Shown here piece by piece: positions 9,149 through 18,346 of a stretch of 64,000 bases of DNA. The stretch spans positions 62,001 through 126,000 of the forward strand of contig CAYFLR010000007.1 in assembly GCA_964343805.1 (NCBI GenBank). The letters are read 5' to 3'. This DNA comes from CAYFLR01 sp964343805. GTDB lineage: Bacteria > Bdellovibrionota_B > Oligoflexia > CAYFLR01. A program made the translations under genes and the position numbers. Below the pieces are notes generated by a model. That model was given only the letters and a program-made list of their open reading frames with translations, had not been told where the DNA came from and made no database searches. Numbering within the stretch: the stretch's first letter is position 1; the number at the start of each line of letters is the position of its first letter.

Positions 9149-10229
9149 TGCAGAATTATTGGTAGTGGATGACAATCCCCAAAACCTAGAGTTAATTTTA
9201 GGAATACTCCAGCAAGAGGGATATAAACTCTCTTATGCCATGAATGCTCAAGAGACCTACAATTTAGTGAATCAACATCACTTTGATCTTATTTTACTTG
9301 ATATTATGTTGCCTGAAACTGATGGCATTGAGATCTGTAAAATTTTGAGAACCATGACTGACTATCGTGATGTCCCCATAATTTTTATTACCGCCAAAAC
9401 TGGTCATCAGAGTCTGGTTGAAGGTTTTAATGCGGGGGGTAATGATTACATTAATAAACCCTTTGAAGGAGCAGAATTAAAGGTACGTATTAAAAACCAT
9501 TTAGAACTTTATTTCGGGAAGCAAGAGCTCCAAGAGGTGATGGCGGATCGGGATCACCTTTATTCAATTATTGCCCATGATTTGAGATCTCCTTTCAATG
9601 GCTTAATTAATTTAACCAAAGCCATTGCTGACAATGTGAGTCAGTGGAAACCTGATTTTATAAAGGAACAACTCTATCAACTCTATCATAATTCCAAAGG
9701 GATCTATGGGATGTTAGAAGATCTGCTTTTGTGGACTGGAAACCAATCAAATCGTATCCAATTTGCCAAGGAAGAGGTGAATTTAGCAGAAATTATTGAA
9801 AATCAAAAAACGATTTTAGGTCATCAGCTGGAGGGGAAAAAGCTCACTTTGAAGAGTCAGGTTCCAACCGATTTACAGGTATATACCGATAGACGCGCTT
9901 TAGCGACTGTTATCCGTAATTTAAGCTCCAATGCCATTAAATTTAGTCATCCAGATAGCGAAATCAGATGGGATGTAAAAGAGGATAAACAGAGGGGAAA
10001 AATTCTCTGCTCGATACAAGATTATGGTATTGGAATGGATGAAGAGCAGTTGAAAGATATTGCTAAAATATCTTCTCAACCAAGCCAAGAGGGAACAAGA
10101 GGGGAGAAAGGAAGTGGCCTTGGGTTATGGGTGGTGAAAGATTTTCTAGACCAGCAGGGTGAAGAATTGAGAGTGAGCTCCCAATCCCAAAAAGGAACTT
10201 GTTTTACCTTTACTCTACCTAATAGTTAA
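9129..10229 (+). CDS. Receiver-histidine kinase fusion, cytoplasmic
   Basis: An N-terminal receiver domain (LLVVDDNPQNLELIL, acceptor Asp in LILLDIMLPETDG, Lys in YINKPFEG) is followed by a HisKA domain (YSIIAHDLRSPFNGL) and an HATPase domain (NLSSNAIKFSHP, DYGIGMDEEQ, GSGLGLWVVKDF). There is no membrane segment and no DNA-binding output. This order suits a phosphorelay partner that is phosphorylated by another kinase, and the preceding hybrid kinase, whose end it overlaps by 20 nt, is the obvious candidate (inference). The ATG at 9129 is preferred over 9111 because GGGAAAGG lies 8 nt upstream of it. The gene ends just before the gap at 10237. Confidence 0.92.
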   Translation: MKKTLVDAELLVVDDNPQNLELILGILQQEGYKLSYAMNAQETYNLVNQHHFDLILLDIMLPETDGIEICKILRTMTDYRDVPIIFITAKTGHQSLVEGFNAGGNDYINKPFEGAELKVRIKNHLELYFGKQELQEVMADRDHLYSIIAHDLRSPFNGLINLTKAIADNVSQWKPDFIKEQLYQLYHNSKGIYGMLEDLLLWTGNQSNRIQFAKEEVNLAEIIENQKTILGHQLEGKKLTLKSQVPTDLQVYTDRRALATVIRNLSSNAIKFSHPDSEIRWDVKEDKQRGKILCSIQDYGIGMDEEQLKDIAKISSQPSQEGTRGEKGSGLGLWVVKDFLDQQGEELRVSSQSQKGTCFTFTLPNS

Positions 10230-12194
10230 TTACAGCNNNNNNNNNNGCTCATTGGTGCTGGCTTTCCTAAGAATTTTTAGAAATTTATAAGCAGATCTAT
10301 TACTAAACCCTTGTTCTTCTTGTAATTGATCTACTTTGAGTGTAGATAATCGCTCCGCACATGAGCAAAAAAGATAATCCAACTCTTCCGTTGGGCACTC
10401 TTCAGCGATTTCATTTTCGAGTGCTTCTTGATCCTTATTTAAGGCAGTCTGCACCTCGGTTATGACACTTTCTATCTGTCCTTTGAGGCGATCTCCTGAG
10501 AGGATAATTTCACCAAAAATTTTGCTATAGAGTTCTCTTTCTTCTCCTGTAAAACTAATGAACGGAGAATTTTCTTCTAGTGATATAAGGAGCTCTGTTT
10601 GCTCGAATAGGCAGTTTACCCATTTTTGCCGTGTGTCTCCTAAATAGGAAACGTTGGTTTCATAGAGAGACCAGAAATGAGAAGAGGGGAAGTTATCAGA
10701 GTCGACTCCTTTGATAGAGATAGAATCCGCTGACCAATCAATAATTTGACCTCGGCAGGAATTTACTATCTCTAAAAGGCGCTCTGGCCCTAATTTATCA
10801 ATTATTTTTTGATGATGCGGGACCTGATGAGTATTGATCATCTCTTCATTTTGAAATTCCACTCCATCAAAAACGAACTTCTTTAAAAATTCATACTTAG
10901 TAGGTGCTGTCTCTAGCAACTTAGTCCCATGAAAACGATAGAATCTCACTGATTCAGCGAAATCCTCTGCCGGGTTTGTTTCGGCGTATCTAGTAATAAA
11001 AGGTGTGGCGGGATTATATTCCCAGTTATACCTAGATTTTATTATGTCCTTAGTTTGTTCTTTCATTTGCCAATCGCTCAAGGCTAACCACAAAGAAGAT
11101 TCATCAATATTTACTCTCCCTAGATCACTGCTGATATTATGAGCCACTTCATGAAGGAAAAATTCCTTTTTTTCTTGGTCTCCGTACTTATCTAGGAGGG
11201 CAAAAAAGTTAATGGTGGCGTTGCCGATAGTACTTGAATAAGACTCAAGCGAACCGGGTTTAGGGTTTTTGTTATGAGTAAATTGTTTGTCATTTTTGCG
11301 GTGCATTTGAGCTAAAAAGGTGGGGATCGAGTGAAACATACTTTCAATCAACTTAACCTCTTCCAGAGTCCATTTACGATAGACTTTGGTATTACGATAA
11401 TAGGAGGCGTTGTAGCCAAAGCGGGCAAAAATATAGGCAATACGTAAACCCACTTCATAGTCATCAAAAGCCTTAATCAAAAAATCTTTGAAACTGGTGG
11501 CTGACTCTATAAGTGGAAGAGCGGCATGGGAAATAAAAGGATCTTCATCACACATAAAGCAGGATTGATCCAACACCAAATGCATGGCTAGATAATGGTA
11601 ATCCACTTTATTTTGTTGAAGATCGGTCTTTAATGCTGATAACTCAGCTTCAATATCGGTGAGTTCTATTTGTTTGGCATCAATCTCTCCTTTATTCCGA
11701 TCCAGCTCCTTGATGGTCTCTTCTAAACTAGAGATGAGTTGTTTACTTTTGGCATTGAGGGCTTCTAATTGAGTCGCTGTGCGGTCTGGCATAAAAAAAT
11801 GGCGCCAAAATGAGTTTTTATCTTGGGTGGTCTGAATGTTGGCTTTGATGTCATTACCAAGTTGCTCTCGCTGTTTTTGAAGATCTCTGCGAGTTTCTTG
11901 CAATGCTGTTATTTCTTCTTGTTTAAGGATAAATCGATTGAGAACTTCATTCGTTTGGTCACTGATATGAGATTTGTTAAGACTCGCGAGATGGGTCCAC
12001 CATCCCGAATCCCAAGTAAAGTCTTTGTTAATATTATATTTATTCTCCAAATAGCGATGGATGGTGGCTACATCCTTTTCTTGATCTTGATAGGATTTAA
12101 CCTCTCCTTCATCTTGCTGACTGCATGAAATTAAAAGAGAAAATAAAATAGGGGCTAACAATACCAGGGTCATTGTCTTGATCATGTGATTCAT
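10230..12194 (-). CDS. Lipoprotein with HExxH metalloprotease motif and coiled coil
   Basis: The N-terminus is a lipoprotein signal (hydrophobic core then LLISC at about residue 24). Residues about 85-200 are a long charged coiled coil. Near residue 348 the motif FFLHEVAHNISSDLG gives HEVAH, the zinc and catalytic motif of metallopeptidases, with an Asn/Asp/Glu-rich region after it (ETNPAEDFAESVRFY) that may supply the third ligand. The downstream half is not recognised. The last codons run into the gap at 10237-10246, so the true C-terminus is unknown. Start: ATGs at 12194 and 12185 are both possible, with a short GGA upstream. It is convergent with the kinase gene before it. Confidence 0.75.
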   Translation of the reverse strand: MNHMIKTMTLVLLAPILFSLLISCSQQDEGEVKSYQDQEKDVATIHRYLENKYNINKDFTWDSGWWTHLASLNKSHISDQTNEVLNRFILKQEEITALQETRRDLQKQREQLGNDIKANIQTTQDKNSFWRHFFMPDRTATQLEALNAKSKQLISSLEETIKELDRNKGEIDAKQIELTDIEAELSALKTDLQQNKVDYHYLAMHLVLDQSCFMCDEDPFISHAALPLIESATSFKDFLIKAFDDYEVGLRIAYIFARFGYNASYYRNTKVYRKWTLEEVKLIESMFHSIPTFLAQMHRKNDKQFTHNKNPKPGSLESYSSTIGNATINFFALLDKYGDQEKKEFFLHEVAHNISSDLGRVNIDESSLWLALSDWQMKEQTKDIIKSRYNWEYNPATPFITRYAETNPAEDFAESVRFYRFHGTKLLETAPTKYEFLKKFVFDGVEFQNEEMINTHQVPHHQKIIDKLGPERLLEIVNSCRGQIIDWSADSISIKGVDSDNFPSSHFWSLYETNVSYLGDTRQKWVNCLFEQTELLISLEENSPFISFTGEERELYSKIFGEIILSGDRLKGQIESVITEVQTALNKDQEALENEIAEECPTEELDYLFCSCAERLSTLKVDQLQEEQGFSNRSAYKFLKILRKASTNEXXXXL

Positions 12195-12431
12195 TCCAAT
12201 CTTTAGAGTTCTCTGGGTTATTAATTCCTATCGGTGATAAGGGAAAATAGCTTAAGTGATATTGTGGGGAGCGCTGGTGCTACCGGTATAACTTAATGAC
12301 TTGGTCACAAGCGATCAGTAAAAACTCACAAAGGGGAACTTATAAATTATTATAGCTTTTATAACCGGGGGTTGAACAAGTAGTTTAAAAAAGATATGAA
12401 CAGAGCATGAACAGTCCTTTGGGAAAGGAGA

Positions 12432-12794
12432 ATGGAAATGAGTTTGGCGAGAATACAGGTTAAAAACTTAAGGCTGCGTACGATTATTGGCTGTAATGAT
12501 TCGGAGCGAGAGAATCTGCAAGATATAATTATCAACCTTAACTTGTGGTATGACCCTCAAGGACCTATGGAGTCTGATCAAATAGAGGAGGCTCTCAATT
12601 ATCGTACCCTGACTAAAAAAGTAATCTCTTTTGTAGAGAGTTCCTCTTTTTTTCTTTTGGAAAAGCTCTGTGCGCAGGTTCTTCTTCTCATTATGGAGGA
12701 GCCTTTAGTGGAGAAAGCCCAGGTGGAAATTGATAAACCAGCTGCCCTCAGATTTGCAGATTCAGTTTCGCTGCAGATGGAAATGGAAAGATGA
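12432..12794 (+). CDS. folX: Dihydroneopterin triphosphate 2'-epimerase / dihydroneopterin aldolase family
   Basis: A FolB/FolX-fold protein of 120 residues. Its wording resembles E. coli FolX closely: IQVKNLRLRTIIGCND, ALNYRTLTKKVISFVES, LLEKLCAQVL, and EIDKPAALRFADSVSLQ near the end. FolX epimerises dihydroneopterin triphosphate to the monapterin form; the paralogous FolB is the aldolase of folate synthesis. I favour FolX on resemblance recalled from the E. coli protein, but aldolase activity cannot be excluded. GGAAAGGAG stands before the start; two ATGs, 12432 and 12438, are possible. Its stop codon overlaps the ATG of the next gene (ATGA), so translation of the two is coupled. Confidence 0.85.
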   Translation: MEMSLARIQVKNLRLRTIIGCNDSERENLQDIIINLNLWYDPQGPMESDQIEEALNYRTLTKKVISFVESSSFFLLEKLCAQVLLLIMEEPLVEKAQVEIDKPAALRFADSVSLQMEMER

Positions 12795-13948
12795 GTTCTC
12801 ATCAAGCTGTTATTGGATTGGGCTCCAACCTAGAACCTGAAGTAAATATTGGAAAAGCTAAAGCATTGCTAGCAAAGGAAACTTCTCTCATGGCCAGCTC
12901 TGCTGCTGTTGTCACCAAAGCGATTGGTCTTTTCAATGGAGGAGATTTTCATAATTGTGCCCTTTTAATAGAGACACCTCTCGATTTAGATCAATTTAAA
13001 ATTGCTTTACAGGAGTTTGAAGATCAGCTCGGACGCACATCCGATATGAAAGGCTATAATTCTCGAGTCATTGATATTGATCTCTTAGGTTGGAATGGGA
13101 TTATAGTGGATGATCAGGTTTTAACCCGCTCCTTTTGGCAAGATCTAATAGGTCAACTCTCCACCTTTCTATACTCAACCGATCAATTGGTTCTTGTGGA
13201 AGAAAAAGAAGGCGCAGACTGTGAGCAATTAGCTCGCAGGTTGTGGATTCCCTACTTAGAGCATGAGCCGAAAGCCAATCAATTCAATATGTGGCTTAAG
13301 AGTTTGGAGCATGGATATGGGATTATTTTCCCTAGAGAAAAAAACACCAAGCCCTTTTATCTAGACATACTCGGTAAGTTGCAAAAAAACAGAGGGATGG
13401 CCTCCGCTATTTATAAGCTTCCGCTTGTTCAAGCCCTAGGGAAAAAAAACAAGGCTAAGACTATTTTAGATACCACCTGCGGTTGGGCTAAGGACTCAAT
13501 GCTCTTTTTATCTCTTGGCTATCAAGTGACGGCTTTGGAAAAATCACCTTTGATTGCACTTTTAATGGAGAGAGCGCTTAAAGTAGCCAAAGCTGATGAT
13601 GAATTTGGTGAGCGAGTGGCAAAGCAGTTTAAATTCCATCATGTGGATGCCTTGGATTACCTAGCAGAAATAGAGAACGCTGATGGTGAGAAGCCGGATA
13701 TCGTCTATTTAGACCCGATGTTTATTACTCCCAAAAAGAAGGGATTAAGCAATAAAGAAATGCAGATACTTCAGTATATGCAACCCGAGCTGGATTCAGC
13801 CAATAATCTTAAACTGCTCAAACTGGCAAAGAAAGTGGCCAAATATAGGGTGATTGTCAAAAACTCTGTGCGCACTCCACCTCTTTTAGAACAGGTAACT
13901 CACCAGTTTAAGGGGAGAGCTGTGAGGTATGATCTCTATGTGGTCTAA
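12791..13948 (+). CDS. Fusion of HPPK-like (FolK) domain and RsmJ-like 16S rRNA methyltransferase
   Basis: Residues 1 to about 132 resemble 6-hydroxymethyl-dihydropterin pyrophosphokinase: VIGLGSNLEPEVNIGKA, GGDFHNCALLIET, and the metal-binding SRVIDIDLLGWNG. The usual tail of HPPK, with its Pro-His and Arg-x-Phe motif, is not seen, so the kinase part may be altered. Residues about 133-385 match RsmJ, which methylates G1516 of 16S rRNA: ILDTTCGWAKDSMLFLSLG binds AdoMet, and DIVYLDPMFITPKKK is the catalytic-loop region. There is no stop or frame change between the parts. It overlaps folX by 4 nt and the next gene by about 20 nt. I do not know this fusion from other bacteria. Confidence 0.85.
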   Translation: MSSHQAVIGLGSNLEPEVNIGKAKALLAKETSLMASSAAVVTKAIGLFNGGDFHNCALLIETPLDLDQFKIALQEFEDQLGRTSDMKGYNSRVIDIDLLGWNGIIVDDQVLTRSFWQDLIGQLSTFLYSTDQLVLVEEKEGADCEQLARRLWIPYLEHEPKANQFNMWLKSLEHGYGIIFPREKNTKPFYLDILGKLQKNRGMASAIYKLPLVQALGKKNKAKTILDTTCGWAKDSMLFLSLGYQVTALEKSPLIALLMERALKVAKADDEFGERVAKQFKFHHVDALDYLAEIENADGEKPDIVYLDPMFITPKKKGLSNKEMQILQYMQPELDSANNLKLLKLAKKVAKYRVIVKNSVRTPPLLEQVTHQFKGRAVRYDLYVV

Positions 13949-14543
13949 TGATATGGGTAAAAAACCTAAAGCTCTTTCAGAAAATCCAGAGAGATTATTG
14001 CCTCTATTGCCCTGGCCTGGTTATACTTATATTGAGGGGGACACTCCTCATCCAGACAAAGAACCTTCATTTCACTGGCCTCACCAGATGTCCTTTCCTG
14101 ACTGTAAGTGCCATTTAGAGGATCATAATTGGCAAGAATGTGAGGCTTATCTTTATGGATTTGACCTTTATAATTTTGGTTATCTCTTTGAGGCTCACGA
14201 AGCCTGGGAGAGTGTTTGGATGAAGCAGAACAAAAGTAAACCTTCTAAAGAGTTTGTTCAGATGCTGATTCACTTAGCCATTGCTGCTTATAAATGGCGA
14301 ATTGGGAACCTGGTAGGAGTTAAAGGTCAGAGCTTGAAAGCCTTTAAAAAGCTAGAAAAAATAAAGTTGCAATTACCAAACAAAGAGAGGCTTTTCGGGC
14401 TCTCTTTTGACGGTCTCGGCGATTTAATTAAGATCTGCTATTCTTCCCTATGGACTCAAACTCAAACTGAATTAGTTGCTAAACAAGAGATAGTACCCCC
14501 TCTTTACCCCCATATAATTATTCCTATGATAAATTTATCTTAA
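13929..14543 (+). CDS. DUF309-family protein
   Basis: The core GYLFEAHEAWESVWM followed by FVQMLIHLAIAAYKWRIGN is the hallmark of DUF309, a small all-helical family with a conserved His-Glu and Trp, of unknown biochemical role. The protein is somewhat longer than the family norm because of an N-terminal region of about 65 residues with HWPHQM and two Cys (CKC). Starts at 13929, 13938 and 13953 are all in frame; GAGG lies 10 nt before 13938. It overlaps the FolK-RsmJ gene and is probably the last gene of that operon, which hints at, but does not prove, a link to pterin or rRNA modification. Confidence 0.75.
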   Translation: MISMWSNDMGKKPKALSENPERLLPLLPWPGYTYIEGDTPHPDKEPSFHWPHQMSFPDCKCHLEDHNWQECEAYLYGFDLYNFGYLFEAHEAWESVWMKQNKSKPSKEFVQMLIHLAIAAYKWRIGNLVGVKGQSLKAFKKLEKIKLQLPNKERLFGLSFDGLGDLIKICYSSLWTQTQTELVAKQEIVPPLYPHIIIPMINLS

Positions 14544-14579
14544 TAATTACTGCTCTACCCTCATTACTATAACTATATA

Positions 14580-14588
14580 TGGTATAAT
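14580..14588 (+). promoter_or_regulatory. Extended -10 promoter for the hybrid kinase gene
   Basis: TGGTATAAT, a perfect extended -10 element, sits 53 nt before the ATG at 14642 in an AT-rich spacer. No good -35 is seen, which extended -10 promoters do not require. The same nine bases recur at 35696. Confidence 0.55.
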
Positions 14589-14641
14589 TAAATAGTTATC
14601 CGTATATTTTTTGTTAAACTTATTCCACTTTGGCGAGGTGT

Positions 14642-15061
14642 ATGTCTTTACGTAAAAAAGTATTATTGCTTTTGTTGGGGCTACTTTTATTGCCCGCGCT
14701 CTTCTTGCGCTATTGGATCGTCAAAGAGTCTTATCAAGGTATGAAGGTGGCCACCGAAAAGTTTATGCAATCGGCTTTGAAGAGTTACTACCAAGAACAT
14801 TTGGTGGCGCGAATTCAGGTGACTACAGAACTATCCAAAGAAAAGGATCAACTATTTAAGCAAAGGCAGCAACAGGAAGCTTTGGTGGCTGCTGGTCGGA
14901 TCATGTCCTATCAAAAAGGTTTTATCCTGATTCAAAATGATCAAAATAAGTGGCTCAATGAATTACCCCACAACATTGAGAGTAAAATTGTTCCCCAGCT
15001 TGACTTAATAGATCATAGCAATGGAGAAACAGACCATCTTTATAACATTCGATTTATTTGA
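14642..15061 (+). pseudogene. 5' part of a hybrid histidine kinase, cut off by an in-frame TGA
   Basis: The fragment encodes a membrane helix (VLLLLLGLLLLPALFLRYW) and the first part of an extracytoplasmic sensor, then stops at TGA 15059-15061. The very same frame continues without a shift into the long kinase at 15077. That kinase begins in the middle of what looks like the end of a Cache-type sensor (AVLEQYFAPWKWRVFFLWPL). So one base change appears to split a single sensor kinase. GAGG precedes the ATG at 14642, which I prefer to the TTG at 14630. It could be a real nonsense mutation or a consensus error; a selenocysteine reading is unlikely because no SECIS-like hairpin follows. Confidence 0.7.
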
Positions 15062-15076
15062 CCTGAGAATAGCCAA

Positions 15077-18000
15077 ATGGCGGTTCTAGAGCAATATTTT
15101 GCCCCTTGGAAATGGCGTGTTTTCTTTCTCTGGCCATTAAAAAATGAAGCAGAAATAATTTCCCGTATTGATAAGATCACCTCTCTCTCTCTCTTTGCCG
15201 GGTTCTTGCTTCTTTTTGTCACCTTGTACTTTGCCATAGAGCGTTGGATTCTTAGTCCTGTTAGGATGTTAAAAACTGCGACGGAGAAAGTCACTCAAAC
15301 TAAAACTAATGTGGTCATTCCTTTTCAATCTGAGGATGAGGTGGGAGAACTGGCTCGAAATGTGGAGCAGTTGATTCGTTCTTTAACCTCTTCTCACAAT
15401 GAGATCGTTAACTGGCATGATGAGTTGGAAAATCGGGTGGACGTGCGAATGAAAATGCTCAATCGAACTAACGAGATGCTCCAGCGAAGTGAGAATCGAT
15501 ATCGTCTGATGATCCAAGAGATGCTCAGTGGTTTTGCTCTCCATCAAATTATCACTGATGATAATGGAAAGCCCATAGACTACCGTTTCCTTTCTGTGAA
15601 TAAGTCTTTTTGTGAAATGACCTCTACCACTGAGGGGGATGTGATTGGAAAAACGGTGCTAGAACTATTTCCTACCACAGAAGCTGTGTGGATTGAACGT
15701 TATGGCCATGTGGCTATCACTGGAAATCCGATGGTTTTTGAAGAGTATGCTCAAGCTCTTGATAAATACTTTCGCTGTTCTGCCTACAGTCCAATGAAAA
15801 TGCACTTTGTGGTGATTTTTCAAGACGTGACGCAAGAGAAAAAGGCTAATTTTAACAACCTCAAGTACCTTAAACAGCAGAAGCAATTAAATGTACAAAA
15901 GCAAGCTTTGCTGGAAGCCAATCAAGAAGTTTTAACCAACCCGGTATTTAAAGAAGTCTGTGAATCGGTTTTAAACAAAGTGAAAGGTCTTTTAAGAGTG
16001 AGAATGGGTTATGTGACTTTAAAGAGTGAAAATGATAGGGGGCACAGTCCCGTTTGCTTCGATGCAGCTACATTTGATGATTCCTTTTCCCTCCCTTTGC
16101 CTATTATGGGCTTACAAGAGGAGGTTTATAAAACGAAAAAACCCCTTTTTAAAAATCATATTACCGACGAGGATTGGCAAAAAATTATGCCAGAGGGCCA
16201 AGTTCCAAGCGACAATTTATTATTGGTTCCCTTGCTGCTGGATAAAGAAGTGGTGGGAATCATGGGGCTCTTTGCTAAGTATGGTGAGTTTGATCTAGAG
16301 GATGTGAAACTTGCCTCTGCATTTGGGGATCTTATCAGCACCAGTTATATGCGTCATCAGGCGATGGGACTATTAAAAGAGAGTGAGGAAAGATACCGAT
16401 CCTTGGTGGGTAATGCCCAGGATGCCATCATTACTCTCAATAAAAATGGAGAGGTGACCTCTTGGAATCGGGGAGCTGAGTTTACTTTTGAATACGATAC
16501 CGAGGAGATATTAGGCCTCGGTTTTGAACGACTGATTGAAAAGGATTATCTCCCTAAATGGCATAAGGCCCTTACTAGAGTCAGAAGGGAGCTAAACAGC
16601 ACCTCAGGTCGTTTTATTGAGATTATTGGTCAAAAGCAAGATGGTTCCCTCTTTCCCTTAGAAATCTCGCTCTCCCCATGGGTGAGCCAAGGAGAGCTTT
16701 TTTTGACTGCGATCATTAGGGATGTGTCTGAAAGGATGAAAATGCAGCAATCCTTGGATGAGAGTCATCGAATTTATCAGCATCTATTTGACAATGCTCA
16801 TGATGCCATCTTTATGCTGGAAGTGGATGGGGAAAATGCGGGGAAAATTGTTGCAGCCAATCGGGCCGCCGCTACCATTCACGGTTATGAATATGATGAG
16901 CTTTTAAAGCTGAATATCCAAGATTTAGATGGTGAGTCTGATGTGAAACTCTCATCCTCTAGAATTGAACATTTGAAAAGAGGGGAAAACTTACATGTGG
17001 AATTAGAGCACCTTACTAAAGGGGGCCAAAAAATTCAGATGGAGGTGAGAGCTCAGTTAATTGAGTACGAAGGAAAGCGTTATATTCTCTCCTTTGATCG
17101 AGATATAAGCGTACAAAAAAGAATTGAAGAGGAAAAGGCAGAAATGCAGGCCCAACTGATTCAATCTGTGAAATTGGCCAGTCTAGGCACCATGGCCTCC
17201 AGTGTGGCTCATGAATTAAAAAATCCCCTCACTGCGGTGCTCGGCCATGCAGTTATGCTAACCAAGCATAGTGAAGATGTAGCTAAAGTGGAGGACCGCT
17301 CAGAAAAAATTAGACTGAGTTCAATGAGAATGAAATCTATTGTGGATCACTTAAGAGTCTTTGCCCGAGATAGCAAGGATGAGGATTGGAAGCAGCTGGA
17401 TTTTAATGGGGTGGTCAATGAGTCACTGCTCTTCTTAGAGATGCAGTTAAAATATGCCAATGTAAACTTGAAGGTGATGCTGCAGGATAACTTACCTTTG
17501 ATATGGGGGGACAGCACCCAATTAAACAGTGCCCTGCAGAATTTTCTGGTAAATAGTATCGATGCCTTTGAAGAGTTGACCGACAATCGCGAAAGGCATA
17601 TCAGTATTCATACCGTGCAAAATGAAGACAACGGAATCACCCTAGTATATAAAGATAATGCAGGGGGAATTCCTTCCGAGGTGCAAGATAAAATCTTTCT
17701 TCCTTTTTTTACTACTAAAGAATCGGGAAAGGGAACAGGCTTGGGTATGTCCATCACGAAGGAGATTCTAGGAAATCACCGGGCGACACTCACTTTGGAC
17801 TCTGAAGAGGGAGTGGGAACCACCTTTGTGTTTAATTTTCCCAGTGATCGAAGGGCGGGCAAAAGGCTGGATAAAGGAGTTGATAGCTCTGAAACCATCA
17901 ATTTACAAAAGGTAGCCCAGGGAGATAAACCAACTCTATTAATTATTGACGATGAAGAAGATGTGTCTGAAATATTTGCCGACTTCGTAGAGGATTATTT

Positions 18001-18334
18001 TTCTATCCAAATTGTAAATAATCCTGTGCTAGCCCTAGAAAAAATTGAGCTAGAAAAATTCGACCTCATTGTTTCTGATTATAAGATGCCCCGGGTGACC
18101 GGTTTACAGATTCTCTTTAAAGTGAAGGAATTTCAAGCTAGCACACCGGTTTTTATTATGACTGGAATGGCTGAAGACGAAGAAGAAATTGTCCACTTGA
18201 AAGAGAAGGGAGTGTGGGGTATCCTAGCCAAACCATTCACCGATCCCGATGAGTTGGTGGCTCGATTGCAAGAGGCTCTCAAATCTGATGATGAGATTGG
18301 TGGAACTGATAAAGTATTGAAACTGAAAGCCTAA
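15077..18334 (+). CDS. Hybrid histidine kinase, main part (HAMP-PAS-GAF-PAS-PAS-HisKA-HATPase-receiver)
   Basis: Domains in order: end of a Cache-like sensor, membrane helix near residue 35-58, HAMP, a PAS domain (IQEMLSGFALHQII), a GAF domain (about 280-430), two further PAS domains (AQDAIITLNKNGEVTSWN and AHDAIFMLEVDG), HisKA with His in ASSVAHELKNPLTAVL, HATPase (NSIDAFEEL, DNAGGIPSEV, GKGTGLGMSI) and a C-terminal receiver (LLIIDDEEDVS, Asp in FDLIVSDYKMP). The ATG at 15077 has no convincing ribosome-binding site, supporting the view that translation should begin at 14642 and pass the position of the TGA at 15059. If translated alone it would have a single membrane helix and no complete sensor. 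The amidohydrolase follows 12 nt later. Confidence 0.9.
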   Translation: MAVLEQYFAPWKWRVFFLWPLKNEAEIISRIDKITSLSLFAGFLLLFVTLYFAIERWILSPVRMLKTATEKVTQTKTNVVIPFQSEDEVGELARNVEQLIRSLTSSHNEIVNWHDELENRVDVRMKMLNRTNEMLQRSENRYRLMIQEMLSGFALHQIITDDNGKPIDYRFLSVNKSFCEMTSTTEGDVIGKTVLELFPTTEAVWIERYGHVAITGNPMVFEEYAQALDKYFRCSAYSPMKMHFVVIFQDVTQEKKANFNNLKYLKQQKQLNVQKQALLEANQEVLTNPVFKEVCESVLNKVKGLLRVRMGYVTLKSENDRGHSPVCFDAATFDDSFSLPLPIMGLQEEVYKTKKPLFKNHITDEDWQKIMPEGQVPSDNLLLVPLLLDKEVVGIMGLFAKYGEFDLEDVKLASAFGDLISTSYMRHQAMGLLKESEERYRSLVGNAQDAIITLNKNGEVTSWNRGAEFTFEYDTEEILGLGFERLIEKDYLPKWHKALTRVRRELNSTSGRFIEIIGQKQDGSLFPLEISLSPWVSQGELFLTAIIRDVSERMKMQQSLDESHRIYQHLFDNAHDAIFMLEVDGENAGKIVAANRAAATIHGYEYDELLKLNIQDLDGESDVKLSSSRIEHLKRGENLHVELEHLTKGGQKIQMEVRAQLIEYEGKRYILSFDRDISVQKRIEEEKAEMQAQLIQSVKLASLGTMASSVAHELKNPLTAVLGHAVMLTKHSEDVAKVEDRSEKIRLSSMRMKSIVDHLRVFARDSKDEDWKQLDFNGVVNESLLFLEMQLKYANVNLKVMLQDNLPLIWGDSTQLNSALQNFLVNSIDAFEELTDNRERHISIHTVQNEDNGITLVYKDNAGGIPSEVQDKIFLPFFTTKESGKGTGLGMSITKEILGNHRATLTLDSEEGVGTTFVFNFPSDRRAGKRLDKGVDSSETINLQKVAQGDKPTLLIIDDEEDVSEIFADFVEDYFSIQIVNNPVLALEKIELEKFDLIVSDYKMPRVTGLQILFKVKEFQASTPVFIMTGMAEDEEEIVHLKEKGVWGILAKPFTDPDELVARLQEALKSDDEIGGTDKVLKLKA

Positions 18335-18346
18335 ACCGGATTCTCT

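Noticed and set aside
15059..15061. TGA in the kinase gene as a second selenocysteine codon
   Set aside because: Only a weak GCC/GGC hairpin follows, without a G-U loop, and the site lies in an extracytoplasmic sensor where Sec has no known role.
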